Shown: positions 22,170-34,014, numbered from the stretch's first letter. The stretch is 64,000 bases of DNA from Theropithecus gelada (GCF_003255815.1 NC_037668.1:16827611-16891610), one strand, 5' to 3'. The notes: generated by a model not told the origin, from the letters alone. A program made the numbers and translations.

Positions 22170-22476
22170 TATATATTTTTTTGGCAGGGGAGTGGACAGA
22201 GTCTCGCTTTGTCACCCAGGCTGGAGTACAGTGGCGCGATCTTGGCTCACTGCAACCTCTGCCTCTTGGGTTCAAGTGATTCTTCTGCCTCAGCCTCCCA
22301 AGTAGCTGGGATTACAGATGCCAGCCACCATGCCCAGCTAATTTTTGTTATTTTCAGTAGGGATGGAGTTTCGCCATGTTGGCCAGGCTGACCCTGAACT
22401 TCTGACCTCAGGTGATCCACCTGCCTTGGCCTCCCAAAGTGCTGGGATTACAGGCGTGAGCCGCTACTCCAGGCTC
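22170..22476 (-). mobile_element. Alu, antisense
   Basis: GGACAGAGTCTCGCTTTGTCACC to GAGCCGCTACTCCAGGC. It begins beside an AT-rich (TATA) tract. Confidence 0.92.
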
Positions 22477-22679
22477 AAATCCCACATATTTTAAGAAGCA
22501 AAAAGTAGATTTAGAATCTATATCCTTGTTTTCTCTTTTAATGACATTGTGTCAACAATAAATGACATGTAAAAAAAAAAAAATCATTCACAATCCTTTA
22601 CTCTATTTAATAGATCAACCAGTTTTATTTTTCCATGTCTTCGAGGTCTCATCTATACAAACACACATTAAAAATATTT

Positions 22680-22968
22680 ATGCCAGGTACAGTGGCTCAT
22701 GCCTGTAATCCCAGCACTTTGGGAGGCGAGGCGGGCGGATCACCTGAGGTCAGGAGTTCAAGACCAGCCTGGCCACACGGTGAAACCCCGTCTCTACTAA
22801 AAATACAAAAATTAGCTGAGTGTGGTGGTGGGTGCCTATAGTCCCAGCTACTCAGGAGGCTGAGGCAGGAGAATCACTTGAATCCAGGAGGCACAGGTTG
22901 CAGTGAGCCAAGATGGTGCCATTGCATTCCAGCCTGGGTGACAGAGCAAGACTCTGTCTCAAAATAAT
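22680..22968 (+). mobile_element. Alu, sense, first of three in tandem
   Basis: ATGCCAGGTACAGTGGCTCATGCC start. It ends CTCAAAATAATTT, directly against the next copy. Confidence 0.92.
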
Positions 22969-22972
22969 TTAT

Positions 22973-23253
22973 CCCTGGCATAGTGACTCATGCCTGTAAT
23001 CCCAGCACATTGGGAGGCCAAGAAGGGTGGATTACCTGAGGTCAGGAGTTCAAGAACATAGTGAAACCCCGTCTCTACTAAAAACACAAAAATTAGCCAA
23101 GCGTCGTGGTGAGGTGCCTGTAGTCCCAGCTACTCGGGAGGCTGAGGCAGGAGAATCGCTTGAACCCAGGAGGCGGAGGTTGCAGTGAGCTGAGATTGTG
23201 CCACTGTACTCCAGCCTGGGTGACAGAGCAAGACGCCGTCTCAAAAAAAAAAA
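22973..23253 (+). mobile_element. Alu, sense, second of three in tandem
   Basis: CCTGGCATAGTGACTCATGCC start, with a left-arm deletion (CAAGAACATAGTGAAACCCC). Confidence 0.92.
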
Positions 23254-23257
23254 TTTA

Positions 23258-23552
23258 TGGCCAGGTGCGGTGGCTCATGCCTGTAATCCCAGCACTTTGG
23301 GAGGCCAATGTGGGCGGATCATAAGGTTAGGAGTTCGAGACCAGCCTGGCCAACATAGTGAAACCCTGACTCTACTAAAAGTTAAAAAATTAGCTGGGTG
23401 TGGTGGCACGCATCTGTAGTCCCAGCTACTCGGGCAGCTAAGGCGGGAGAATCGCTTGAACCTGGGAGGCAGAGGTTGCAGTGAGCTGAGATAGTGCCAT
23501 TGCACTCTAGCCTGGATGACAGGGTGAGACTGTCTCAAAAAAAAAAAAAAAT
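23258..23552 (+). mobile_element. Alu, sense, third of three in tandem
   Basis: ATGGCCAGGTGCGGTGGCTCATGCC start and an A14 end. All three tails are followed by AATTTAT-like sequence, consistent with repeated insertion into one site. Confidence 0.92.
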
Positions 23553-23640
23553 TTATAACTGTATTGTGTGTGTGTAAATATATGCATATATATAACTATA
23601 TATAAATTACATAAACTTTATATGTGCATATATATACAGT
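23553..23640. repeat. AT-rich (TG)n/(TATA)n simple sequence
   Basis: TGTGTGTGTAAATATATGCATATATATAACTATATAT and similar. Confidence 0.85.
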
Positions 23641-23689
23641 TTTCATTTTCTCTGTTCAATATTATTTTATCAGTGCATTAGTTTGGATT

Positions 23690-24090
23690 CTCTGGAAAGG
23701 AGATGCTCAAAGTTAGGAGCAGAAGAGGTTTATTGGGGGTAATGCCTGTGAAAGATACAGGGAGAGGAAGCAGGATAGGTAGGGAGAGCCTCAAGTCATG
23801 ATGCGGATCTGACAAGGTCTTAGTCAACTCTGCGGGAGACTAGGGGCAAAGCTGGGCCAAAATGGCCAGGCTTTAGTATGCACACCACGCTCAATCATTG
23901 CCTGTAGGCTGCCTGGGAAGAGTGTGGTCTTAACATGAACATGATCATGAATCCTGAAGTTGCTGTAGCTGGAAGCCGTGAGATAAATGCACTCCTACAG
24001 CTAAACAGAAAGTTCTTTCATGAAAGGAATCCAAATGGGCTACATCCATGGTTGCTCCAGTCCACCCTTTGTATCATGTGGATTCACTTC
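23690..24090 (-). repeat. 3' LTR of the antisense ERVL relic
   Basis: Shares GAGATGCTCAAAGTTAGGAGCAGAAGAGGTTTATTGG, CCTGTGAAAGATA and GGGAGAGCCTCAAG with the right-hand block at 28,205-28,640 in the same order and orientation. Moderate divergence indicates an old insertion. Confidence 0.65.
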
Positions 24091-24382
24091 TCCAAACATA
24101 ATTGGGAAGGGCTTCTCTTCCCGTGAAAAACTTACATGAGCGTGATCAGTGGAATAATATACAGCCCCCAATGCCGCAGTTGTTCTTGGAGGTGCAACAG
24201 GTACTCATTGTTTCCTTCCTCTACTCTAAATCCCTCTTGCTATCACTTCTACTAGTTTCAGTGGCTTACTGATGCTGTGGCCCAAACCCTAATTCCTCAG
24301 GGGTCTGAGGCCCCCTTCTCAGGCCAGGGTTGTTGCAATTATTCATTCACAATCACAACTAAGCAAAGGAATACCAAGAAAT

Positions 24383-24692
24383 GCCGAAGGCGCAGTGGCG
24401 CACGCCTGTAATCTCAGCCCTTTGGGAGGCTGAGGCGGACAGATGACCTGAGGTCAGGAGTTCAAGACCAGCCTGACGAACATGGTGAAACTCCATCTCT
24501 AATAAATGCAAAAAATTAGCCGGGTGTAGTGGTGCATGCCTGTAATCCCAGCTACTTGGGAGGCTGAGGCAGGAGAATCATTTGAATCTGGGAGGCGGAG
24601 GTTGCAGTGAGCCAAGATGGCACCATTGCACTCCAGCCTGGGCAACAAAAGCGAAACTCCATCTTAAAAAAAAAAAAGAAGAAGAAGAAAGA
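24383..24692 (+). mobile_element. Alu, sense, inside ERVL relic
   Basis: GCCGAAGGCGCAGTGGCGCACGCC start and a (GAA)n tail. AAGAAATGCC flanks both sides. Confidence 0.93.
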
Positions 24693-25344
24693 AATGCCCA
24701 AGTGAGTCACCACACATATTCTTCCCTGCCCCAATTGTAAAACAGCAGCCCCACCTCTTCCCTGATCAGGGTCAATTACACTGGCAATATGATAATGATA
24801 ATTTCTCTTCTTACTTGGTGATTCCTGAATACAAAGAGTTCAACGTGCCCAAGTGGTAGCCATACCATGTAACTTAATGTGACGCCTGCTGGAAGAGTAT
24901 GGCCCTTTGGGAATCAGAATGTGTCACCATGCAGAGCCCAGAACTACAGGAATAGGAATTATAAAGACCCTCAGTGGGTCACTGAGAGCGATGATAAGTG
25001 GGGCTATACTTTTTCTGCTCCAGATGTCATTCGGAGCAGGCAGTCTTTTGTGCCACCTAGTATATGAGTCTGAGCAGTGTTTGTAGTGTGGAAAGTGTTG
25101 CCTTCAGAACCTGAAGAGACCTGCCAGGTACTTCAATTCCGTCTTTGTGGTAGGGGATACAATATGTAGCAATTTGTCTTTTACTTTAGAAAGGATGTCC
25201 TGGCATGTCCCTTAAATACCAGACTCCTAAAACATTGACTGAGGTGGTAGTCCTCTGAATCTTAGGGCTATCTTCCATGATCTGGAGGACATGTGTCTTA
25301 CCAAGGCCTCTAGTATGCTAGCTACTCTTGCTCATCCTGACTGA

Positions 25345-25395
25345 TGGGCATGATGTCATTGATGTAATGGATCAAAGTGATATTCTGCAGGATGT
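25345..25395 (-). pseudogene. Remnant of retroviral reverse transcriptase YxDD region
   Basis: Reading the minus strand, this segment encodes a QNITLIHYIND-like block, the surroundings of the RT catalytic box. The first of the two catalytic aspartates is asparagine here, and stops occur nearby, so the enzyme is dead. It fixes the orientation of the provirus and supports ERVL assignment. Confidence 0.65.
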
Positions 25396-26150
25396 CTGAA
25401 CAGTCTAGATTGCTTCTGACTAGATGGGGTGGATCCACTGTAAGCTGGGCTTTGGCTAGTACTCTTTTATCCAGCCCTTATAAGCTCCCACTCCAATAGG
25501 GGAGTGAAGATGACACTTTGGGACTATGTTTCAATGTCAGTTCAGATCCTGTGCCCAACAGTCCTCTGTGCACAGTCACCTGAATAAATACTTACAAGTC
25601 CCCTTTTGGAAGGACTGGGGAATCATTATAGTATATAATTACCATGGTGTTGCCAGTCTTTGGGGACCTGTTTACCTCTATAGTCAATGAGTTTTGGGTC
25701 TGAAAACCGACTTAGGTTCTGGAACCAGACAAAGGAGCATGCTTTTTAATTGAGAGCTCCATCCTCAGGTTCCTGCTCATCCATTCTTGCTCTCTGTTGA
25801 TTACACATCTTCAGCAATATCCTTGTTTTGACTGCACATCCATTTTACCCCCTAAGGATACCATGTTCTATTAACCATCGATACAACTCTTCATGTCAAG
25901 CCCCTTGCCAGTCTCTCTGATACTTGTAACCCCCATCCCACGGCTTCTGGCAATTAAGTGCTGCCACCAGCCTCTACTACTTCAGTACCCCCATCATCCT
26001 TGTTACTATAAAAGAGCCAAGCTTGTGACAGTGTCTCCTCCTGTTAGCGCTGGAGCACTGGCTTGTAGAAGAAAGCCACCACTAAGGTTCTGTGTGATGC
26101 TGGCACTTTCCACCAGCACATTTTTGATGGCCTTGGTAAATGGGATTTTT

Positions 26151-26779
26151 TGCTGGTGCGGTGGCTCATGCCTGTAATCCCAGCACTTTGAAGGCCAAGG
26201 AAAGCAGATCACCTGAGGTCAGGAGTTTGAGTCCAGCCTGGCCAACATGGTGAAACCCTGTCTCTACTAAAAATACAAAATTAGTGCGGGCGTGGTGGCT
26301 CACTCCTGTAATCCCAGGAGTGATTTTGGGAGGCCAAGGCGGGTGAATCATGAGGTTAGGAGATCGAGACCATCCTGGCTCACACAGTGGCTAACACAGA
26401 AACCCCGTCTCTACTAAAAATAAAAAAATAAAAAAAATAAAAAAAATTAGCCGGGCATGGTGGCACACTCCTGTAGTCCCAGCTACTCGGGAGGCTGAGA
26501 CAGGAGAATGGCTTGAACCTGGGAGGCGGAGGTTGCAGTGAGCCAAGATAGCGCCACTGCACTACAGCCTGGGTGACAGAGTGAGACTCTGTCTCAAAAA
26601 TAATAATAATAATAGTACAAAAGTTAGCCGGGCGTGGTGGCATATGTAATCCCAGCTACTGGGGAGGGTGAAGCAGGAGAATCGCTTGAACCAGGAGGCG
26701 GAGGTTGCAGTGAGCTGAGATTGCACCACTGCACTCCAACCTGGGTGACAGAGCGAGATTCCATCTCCAAAAAAAAAAA
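26151..26779 (+). mobile_element. Nested Alus, sense (outer copy with inner insertion)
   Basis: The outer copy begins GCTGGTGCGGTGGCTCATGCC at 26,151, breaks at the middle A-rich region (about 26,283), and resumes at about 26,613 with TACAAAAGTTAGCCGGGCG, ending in poly-A at 26,779. The inner copy occupies 26,284-26,612 with an (ATA)n tail. Confidence 0.88.
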
Positions 26780-26973
26780 AGGGGGATTCCTCCGGGCCTT
26801 CTATGGAGCATCCTTGGAATTCACTCTATCATGCCCGCTTTGCTGAGCCATTTAATCTTTTCTTCCCCCAGTTGCTATGGCAATACAGACATTTGACCTT
26901 CACTCAGCAAGTATTATCATTTCCTCCATGCTCCTAGGAGCCTCTAGGGGCAGGTCCTTACCAGGAAGTTAAA

Positions 26974-27276
26974 TTCTTTTTTTTTTTTTTTCTTGAGATG
27001 GAGTTTCGCTCTTGTTGCTCAGGTTGGACTGCAATGGCACGATCTTGGCTTACTGCAACCTCCACTTCGTGGGTTCAAGCAATTTTCCTGCCTCAGCCTC
27101 CTGAGTAGCTGGGATTACAGGCGTGCACCACCACACCCGGCTAATTTTGTATTTTTAGTAGAGACGGGGTTTCTCTATGTTAGTCAGGCTGGTCTCGAAC
27201 TCCCGACTTCAGGTGGTCCGCCTACCTTGGCCTCCCAAAGTGCTAGGATTACAGGTGTGAGCCACGGTGCCCAGCC
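26974..27276 (-). mobile_element. Alu, antisense, inside ERVL relic
   Basis: Poly-T, GAGATGGAGTTTCGCTC to GAGCCACGGTGCCCAGCC. Confidence 0.93.
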
Positions 27277-28204
27277 AGCAAGTTATAGTCTATCCCAAGA
27301 AAGTGGTCCCCAAGTAAAAAAACTAGCCCTTAACCCACTTTTATATTTCATCCCTTTGATTAAGCACTATCAAAATCCAGTCCCATGGGTACTTCCCTAC
27401 TCTTACCACTAGATGTTGGCCAGTTCTTGCAGGATACTTTGGGTTGTAGTCCCTTTCTTTCCTTATCAGGCCTAGTATGTTCTTGGCTTAACCCATGAGA
27501 GTTTAAGATTAAGATCTTCACAGTCAGGAGATTCTGGGAGGGGAGAGGCCTCTGCAGTGTCTTCTCACACAGAGGGGGTTCCAGTTCTTAATAGGGAGTG
27601 GTGGGCTCCCTCTTAAGGCTCTGAGGGTTCAGAGAAGTGCAGAAAGTCAGAATCTTTGGGGGGACCCCCCCAGATATTTCCATTCCATGTATTAGGATCC
27701 CAGGTTTTCCCAAGCAGAGTCCTGACCTTGATTGCAGATCTGCCTCTGGGAGCTCTATTGAAGTCCTCGAGTTTGGTCTTCAGATTTTTTTGTTCTCTCA
27801 CTGCTATAGATAAGGGCCTCTTTGTAAGCCATCAAAAAGGCCCTCTGACCTTCACAGTTAATTTTCAATGTTTGTTAACTACTCTCAGCTTTTCATTATC
27901 TCTTGGCAGGGCCCAATGCAACTTAATAACAGCCAGTGAATTCCACTGTCCCTGTACTCACTGCTGTCCCTCCGCCTACCCCATATGCCTGAACTGTTCC
28001 ACCACAGGAACATTCTCCTATTTCATATCAGTGAAAATTTTAGCAACTTGGATACCATCTTGTTCCAGAGACTACCTGTACCCTACAACATCCAGGAGGG
28101 GTTCTTGTTGCCAGCCAGGCAGTAGTACTGCAGTTCCCTAAACCTATCTTACTGCTCGCTTTTTCAGACCACTTCTGGAGTGGTCACCTGAGTCAGTTCA
28201 GGTG

Positions 28205-28640
28205 GTCTGGGGAGCAGATGCTGAGACAAAGTTAGGAGTGCAAGAGGCTTACCGGCTGGTAACACCTGTGAAAGATAAAGAAGGAAGCAGGAATGGGCAG
28301 AGAAAGCCTTTGGATAGGCTTCCCTATCCTGATAAAGTAAACGAAGGCAGAAGCAAAATCGGGCAAGGAAAACCTCAAGCCATGGTGCAGATTCTTCCAA
28401 GTTGCAGTCTACCCAGTGGAAAGCGCCAGGTAAAGGTTATCACATAGATAAATTAACAGTGGGCGGAAACCGCCAGGTCCCAGTAACCACACTGTCAGTC
28501 AATTGGCTTGGGGCTGTTCAGGAAGAGTGTGGCCTTAGTTCTGACACGGTAATGGATCCCAAAGGTGATGCAGCTGTGGGCTGACAGCAAATTGCTTTCT
28601 GGCAGTTGAATGGCAGATTCTTTCTAAGGGATATCATGGC
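28205..28640 (-). repeat. 5' LTR of the antisense ERVL relic
   Basis: AGATGCTGAGACAAAGTTAGGAGTGCAAGAGGCTTA, CCTGTGAAAGATAAAG and AGAAAGCCT correspond to the left block. It is longer than the left copy. Confidence 0.65.
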
Positions 28641-29009
28641 TGCCACGTCAGGTATTTTGTCTTGGAGTTCAGTGCTATTTCCATATGCCATTTTGCCTCT
28701 GTATTATGAGACTTATACTTTGAGAAAGATTCAGATAAAAAACCTGAGCAAATCAGGCAATTAATGGGATTCTGCTAAAACTCTTTGCCACAGTGGACTG
28801 TGAGAGAACTGGAGGAGTCTCAGGGTTTGCAGGATGTGTGTATAGGTTTGAGCTGCCAAGCTTCTGTCCCCTTCATTGATGAGAGGAGGAAAGTGAGATG
28901 GGAGGTAGAATCAGCTGTTGTTTGGGTGTGTGGAGGAAAACTGGCTCTCTCCTCAGAATGGCGTTTTAACAACCCAGAAGAAGAATTATGCAGAAGGAAT
29001 CTGTTCTTT
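28641..29009. other. Intergenic DNA, nothing supported
   Basis: Single-copy-looking. The open frame crossing 28,785-29,150 becomes Alu sequence after 29,010 and is not a gene. Confidence 0.45.
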
Positions 29010-29323
29010 TTAATTTCTTTTTTGTTTGTTTTTTTTTCAGACGGCGTCTTGCTCTGTCGCCCAGGCTGGAGTGCAGTGGTGCGATCTCGGCTCACAGCAA
29101 CCTCCCCCTCCCGGGTTCAAGTGATTCTCCTGCCTCAGCCTCCCGAGTAGCTGGGATCACAGGCACATGCCACCACATCCAGCTAATTTTTTTTCTGTGT
29201 TTTTAGTAGAGATGAGGTTTTACCATGCTGGCCAGGCTGGTCTTGAACTCCTGACTTCAGGTGATCCACCTGCCTCGGCCTCCCAAAATGCTGGGATTAC
29301 AGGCGTGAGCCACCACGCCCAGC
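29010..29323 (-). mobile_element. Alu, antisense
   Basis: TTTTTTCAGACGGCGTCTTGCTC to GAGCCACCACGCCCAGC. Confidence 0.93.
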
Positions 29324-29403
29324 ATGGGAATCGGAAATATGTGGTCTGTCTTGCTCTTTTTTTTTTCCTTTTAAATGATATTCTTATTTTGAATGTATAG
29401 TAA

Positions 29404-29549
29404 AGGCCAGGCGCTACGGCTCACGCCTGTAATTCCAGCATTTAGGGAGGCCGAGGTGGGTGGATTGCTTGATCCCAGGAGTTCAGGAGCAGCCTGGCCA
29501 ACACAGGGAAACCCCATTTCTACTGTTTAAGAAACAAACAAAAAAAAAT
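29404..29549 (+). mobile_element. Left Alu monomer, sense
   Basis: GGCCAGGCGCTACGGCTCACGCC to a CAAACAAAAAAAA tail; right arm absent. Confidence 0.85.
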
Positions 29550-30359
29550 GAATATATACCGGAGACTTTGAACTTACTGGAATTTAGCTGCTCAGAGCGT
29601 TAGAGGTGGTCAACTAGGACAATAGGGTCTATTGTCCGGGGTGTGAGGAGATCCAAGGAACTTGGAAATGAGTCTTTCCCTTGTCTGCGAGTGACTCTGA
29701 TTAAACTGAAAAAAGTTGCTTGGAACGCTTTGTCCCAAACAATTATCCTTTATGTACTAGATTTGGTTACACTTACGTTCCTAGCTGATAATAAAAGGAA
29801 GAGATGGGAGGCAGAACCCATCTTCAAGAAACCCAAAGGAAACAATACAATTATGAAATCTAGGATCATCTTCATAATTCTCAGAGAAAACAGAGTCCCA
29901 AATATTTTAGAAGACTTGGCTAGGAGTACAGATTTCCCAGAAGTAAAATTAGAATACAGATCTCTTGACTCCTGACTTGGTATGCTGCCTCAGTGATGTC
30001 CGTTCATGAAATCTCTGCAGCTCTGCCTCCCTAGTCAAACTGAGAAAAGACTGGACGACATGGGTCACAAAGAATGAAATATCTTTTGGGGACTCTTGGA
30101 AGTCCTGTACTCAAAGATTGTACATGTATATAAAGTGAGTATATACAGTGACCATTTCTTATTATCTTCCCTGACCATAACCAGAATAGAAATTGTATTC
30201 AGCCAGGAAAAGCCCCAAGTGTTAGTATAATTACATATTATTATTGCTCTTGAAGAGCGAAGTGTTTGTAAACAAAGCTCAAGAGAGAAATGATGAGTAA
30301 TACGCTAAAAGAGCATCAGGGTGAGTGGTCCTTGCTTTTCCCGCCTTTTGCCACCACTG
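29550..30359. other. Longest repeat-poor intergenic stretch of its area; 110-codon open frame, not called
   Basis: No named repeat over most of its length. A + strand open frame runs 29,643-29,975, but its protein shows no domain and its codon pattern is unremarkable. Around 29,935-29,990 the text (AGTAAAATTAGAATACAGATCTCTTGACTCC) resembles an antisense MIR. I cannot support a gene. Confidence 0.4.
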
Positions 30360-30697
30360 TGTTTTTTGTTTTTTTGTTTTGTTTTGTTTTTGTTTTGTTT
30401 TTTTTTTTTTTTTTGAGATGGAGTCTTGCCCTGTTGTCCAGGCTGGAGTGCAATGACGCGATCTTGGCTCACTGCAACTTCCGCCTCCTGGATTCAAACG
30501 ATTCTCCTGCCTCAGCCTCCCGAGTAGCTGGGATTACAGGTGCTCACCACCATGCCCAGCTATTTTTTTGTATTTTTAGTAGAGACGGGGTTTCACCATG
30601 TTGGCCAGGCTGTTGTTGAACTCCTGACCTCAGGTGATCTGCCTGCCTCAGCCTCCCAAAGGGCTGGGGTTACCAATGTGAGCCACTGCACCCAGCC
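30360..30697 (-). mobile_element. Alu, antisense, with target-site duplication
   Basis: Long T/G-rich tail, GAGATGGAGTCTTGCCC to GAGCCACTGCACCCAGCC. GCCACCACTGTG flanks both sides. Confidence 0.94.
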
Positions 30698-30904
30698 ACC
30701 ACTGTGGTTTTTAGGGTTTACTTCAATCAAGCTTTACCATTGCATTTATCATAGAGACCTTCTGAAGTACTGCCTCTTTCCTGCTTAAGAACCTTTAATA
30801 GCTCTCCATTACCTACTAATAAAGCCCACATTTCTTTTTACTTCTTTTTTTTTAAAGAAACATGGTGTAGCTCTTGTTGCTCAGGCTAGAATACTGTGAA
30901 AGCC

Positions 30905-31020
30905 CACATTTCTCTTTCTTTCTTTCTCCCTTCCTTTCTCCTTCCTTCCTTCCTTCCTTCCTTCCTTCCTTCCTTCCTTCCTTCCTTCTGTTTCTCTCTC
31001 TCTCTCTTTCTCTTTCTTTC
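30905..31020. repeat. (TTCC)n / (TTTC)n microsatellite
   Basis: About 115 bases of CTTC and CTCT units preceding the poly-T of an antisense Alu. Same arrangement as at 12,538. Confidence 0.96.
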
Positions 31021-31339
31021 TTTCTTTTTTTTTTGACGGAGTTTCTCTTTGTCACCCAGGCTGGAGTGCAATGGTGCAATGGAGCAATGTTGGCTCACTG
31101 CAACCTCTGCCCACTGCAACCTCTGCCTCTCGGGTTGAAGCAATTCTCCTGCTTCAGTCTCCTGAGTAGCTGAGATTACAGGCACCCGCCATAATGCTTG
31201 GCTAATTTTTTTGTATTTTCATAGACAGAGAGTTTCACTATGTTGGCCAGACTGGTCTTGAACTCCTGACTTCAGGTGATCTACCCACCTCGGCCTCCCA
31301 AAGTGCTGGAATTACAGGTGTGAGCCACCAAGCCCGGCT
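31021..31339 (-). mobile_element. Alu, antisense, with internal 19-bp duplication
   Basis: Poly-T, GACGGAGTTTCTCTTTGTCACC to GAGCCACCAAGCCCGGC. CACTGCAACCTCTGCC is repeated within it. A smaller Alu scrap lies at 30,846-30,897, and a CCCACATTTCT motif appears before, between and after these pieces. Confidence 0.9.
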
Positions 31340-31966
31340 GAAATCCCACATTTCTTATTCTGATATTCAAGGCCTTATAAAATCTACCCCAGAATTTACC
31401 TGTCATCTAATTTACCACTATTCTCTTTGTCCCTTTGCTCTACAGGCTAACCTTCCAGTTCACTAAACTGACATGATGCTTTTCTGCCCCTAGGGCCCTT
31501 GCACATTTTCTTGTTCTCTTTTCTCCTCCCTTTCCCCTGCCTGTTTTTTCAAGGCCCAGATTATAAATCACTCTATTCTAGTTGAAAGATAAGCTTTCCG
31601 GTAACACTTCATTTGTGCCACTGATTTGGCATTTATCATATTCTTCCTTAGGCTTGTAGATAATACCAACAGTTCCAAAACCTTTTAACAAATTCTCCAG
31701 CCCTGAGAATCACTTCTCTTTGGCAGGTCCAGTAATCTGGTGAACTAGCTACCTGCTTCAACTTTCTCAACTCCTCACTCTTTCACATCTGTTCGTACAA
31801 TTTAAGTTCCAGAATAGAGACTTCACTTTCTCCTCTAAGTTCCAGGGTTTGACTATTTGGCTGTTCTCTTTTTCTCTTTTCCTCTTTCTCCCGTATCATC
31901 TCAGTTCTTGAATCTTGTCTCCTTTTCTAGCTTCTCATTAAAACATAACCAAGTCTCTGGTTCTTC

Positions 31967-32264
31967 TTTTTTTTTGTTTTTGTTTTTTGAGATGGAGTTT
32001 CGCTCTTGTTGCCCAGGCTGGAGTGCAATGGCACAATCTCGGTTCACTGAAACCTCCACCTCCCGGATTCAAGCAATTCTCCTACCTCAGCCTCCCAAGT
32101 AGCTGGGATTACAGGTATGTTCCACCACACACAGCTAATTTTTTAGTAGAGGCGGGGTTTTACCATGTTGGCCAGACCGATCTTGAACTCTTGACCTCAT
32201 GTGATCTGCCTGTCTTGGCCTTCCAAAATGCTGGGATTACAGGCATCAGCCACCACACCCGGCC
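31967..32264 (-). mobile_element. Alu, antisense
   Basis: TTTTTTGAGATGGAGTTTCGCTC to CAGCCACCACACCCGGCC, with a short deletion in the middle linker. Confidence 0.93.
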
Positions 32265-32289
32265 AGTTTCTCCTTCTTAAAAACAAAAC

Positions 32290-32573
32290 CAGCTGGGCAC
32301 AGTGGCATACGCCTGTAATCCCAACACTTTGGAGGCTGAGGTAGGTGGATCACTTGAGCTCAGGAGTTCGAGACCAGCCTGGACAACATGGCAAAACCGT
32401 GTCTCTACAAAAAATACAAAAAATTAGTTGGGTGTGGTGATGTGCACCTGTAGTCCCAACTACTCAGGAGGCTGAGGTGGGAGGATCACTTGAGCCCAAG
32501 GGGTTGAGGCTGCAGTGAGCTGTGATTGTTATCCAGCCTGGGTGACAGTGAGACCCTGTTTCAATAAAACAAA
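32290..32573 (+). mobile_element. Alu (J-like), sense
   Basis: AGCTGGGCACAGTGGCATACGCC start. The end TTTCAATAAAACAAACACC is a diverged tail. Confidence 0.92.
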
Positions 32574-32814
32574 CACCCCCCCACCAGTCCCCCCACAAAA
32601 CCCCAAAACCAAACACAGAAGTTGCCCTTTTTTTACCGTTTTCCTTTAAGTCAAGGTACCCTCTCTCCTTCCTTGTTATTGACACACTTCTTATATTGCA
32701 TTCTGAGTTGAGAGCCTACCACACAGCTGAAACTGACATCTGGAAGATCAACCATAACTTCAAAATGCCAGATTCCAGTCTCTTCTCCTACTTGAACACC
32801 CCTCTTCCATGGAC

Positions 32815-33112
32815 TTCTTTTTCTTTTTTTTGAGACGGAGTCTGGCTCTATCGCCCAGGCTGGAGTGCAGTGGCCGGATCTCAGCTCACTGCAAGCTCCG
32901 CCTCCCGGGTTTAGGCCATTCTCCTGCCTCAGCCTCCTGCGTAGCTGGGACTACAGGCGCCCGTCACCTCGCCCGGCTAGATTTTGTATTTTTAGTAGAG
33001 ACGAGGTTTCAGCGTGTTAGCCAGGATGGCCTCGATCTCCTGACCTTGTGATCCGCCCGTCTCCGGCCTCCCAAAGTGCTGGGATTACAGGCTTGAGCCA
33101 CCGCGCCCGACC
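32815..33112 (-). mobile_element. Young AluY (AluYR-type), antisense
   Basis: GAGACGGAGTCTGGCTC, GGCCGGATCTCAGCTCACTGC and CACCTCGCCCGGC diagnostics. Flanked by TCCATGGAC(T/C)TCTTT. Confidence 0.94.
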
Positions 33113-33276
33113 TCCATGGACCTCTTTACTTACCTTTCTGAATACCCACCCCAACACTGATCCCGTTTTTACTCCTCATCTGTCCTTTATTTCTCACAGT
33201 TTGTTCTCCAGTCCTCTTAGCAAACTTTCATCTATGAGGATGATTCTTAGCTCTGTCTCTAGCCCTGACTTCTTCT

Positions 33277-33510
33277 TTTTTTTTTTTTTTTTTGAGACGG
33301 AGTCTCGCTCTGTCGCCCAGGCTGGAGTGCAGTGGCCGGATCTCAGCTCACTGCAAGCTCCGCCTCCCGGGTTCACGCCATTCTCCTGCCTCAGACTCCC
33401 GAGCAGCTGGGACTACAGGGGCCCGCCACCATGCCCGGCTAGTTTTTTTGTATTTTTTAATAGAGACGGGGTTTCACCGGGTTAGCCAGGATGGTCTCGA
33501 TCTCCCGACC
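33277..33510 (-). mobile_element. Young AluY (AluYR-type), antisense, 5'-truncated
   Basis: Poly-T through GATCTCCCGACC, missing the 5' third. AGCCCTGACTTCTT on both sides shows that truncation occurred during insertion. Confidence 0.94.
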
Positions 33511-33704
33511 AGCCCTGACTTCTTATCTAGGCTTCATTTCCAGTTGTTTGCTAGACATTTGTGTGTATGTGTGTGTGGATGCACCACATGCTTCTTTAAG
33601 ACAGCAAGTGCCAGAGTTAATTTACCATATTCTTCTTCTTCTAGGTCCTCCCAAAACCTTCCTGTCTCTTGTCCTTTCCATTACAGCTAGTGGCATCACC
33701 TCAT

Positions 33705-34014
33705 TTCCATTATTATTATTATTATTATTTTGAAGCGGAGTTTCACTCTTGTTGCCCAGGCTGGAGTGCAAATGGCACAATCTCAGCTCATTGCAACCTC
33801 CACCTCCTGGGTTCAAGCGATTCTCCTGCCTCAGCCTCCCGAGTAGCTGGGATTACAAGCATGTACCACTACACCGGCTAATTTTTGTATTTTTAGTAGA
33901 GACAGGGTTTCACCATGTTGGCCAGGCTGATCTCAAACTCCCGACCTCATGTGATCTGCCTGTCTTGGCCTCCCAAAATGCTGGGATTACAGGCGCGAGC
34001 CACTGTGTCCAGCC
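33705..34014 (-). mobile_element. Alu, antisense, with (ATT)n tail
   Basis: An (ATT)8-like microsatellite at 33,705-33,731 replaces the poly-T. Alu body from GAAGCGGAGTTTCACTC to GAGCCACTGTGTCCAGCC. Confidence 0.93.

Larger units (their letters stand above)
23690..28640 (-). mobile_element. ERVL-class endogenous retrovirus relic, antisense, broken
   Basis: Similar blocks at the two ends behave as LTRs, with about 4 kb of decayed internal sequence between them read on the minus strand. A reverse-transcriptase active-site region is visible at about 25,345-25,395. An ERVL-like block lies near 27,613-27,801, where the minus strand stays open for 62 codons. Stop codons and frameshifts are frequent throughout, and four Alu insertions (24,383; 26,151 with a nested copy at 26,284; 26,974) break it further, so no intact viral gene remains. 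Class III (ERVL) is inferred from the polymerase motif context; the LTR subfamily is not assigned. Confidence 0.65.
30698..31965 (+). mobile_element. L2 LINE fragments, sense, broken by Alu and (TTCC)n insertions
   Basis: TTAATAGCTCTCCATTACC, AAGGCCTTATAAAATCTACCCC, GGCCCTTGCACATTTTCTTG and TCAAGGCCCAGATTATAAATCAC follow the L2 pattern as I recall it. Boundaries are approximate because of age. Confidence 0.5.

Noticed and set aside
29643..29975. 110-codon open frame in repeat-poor intergenic DNA
   Set aside because: No domain, no splice or promoter context, and its 3' end overlaps a MIR-like segment. Conservation analysis would be needed to revive it.
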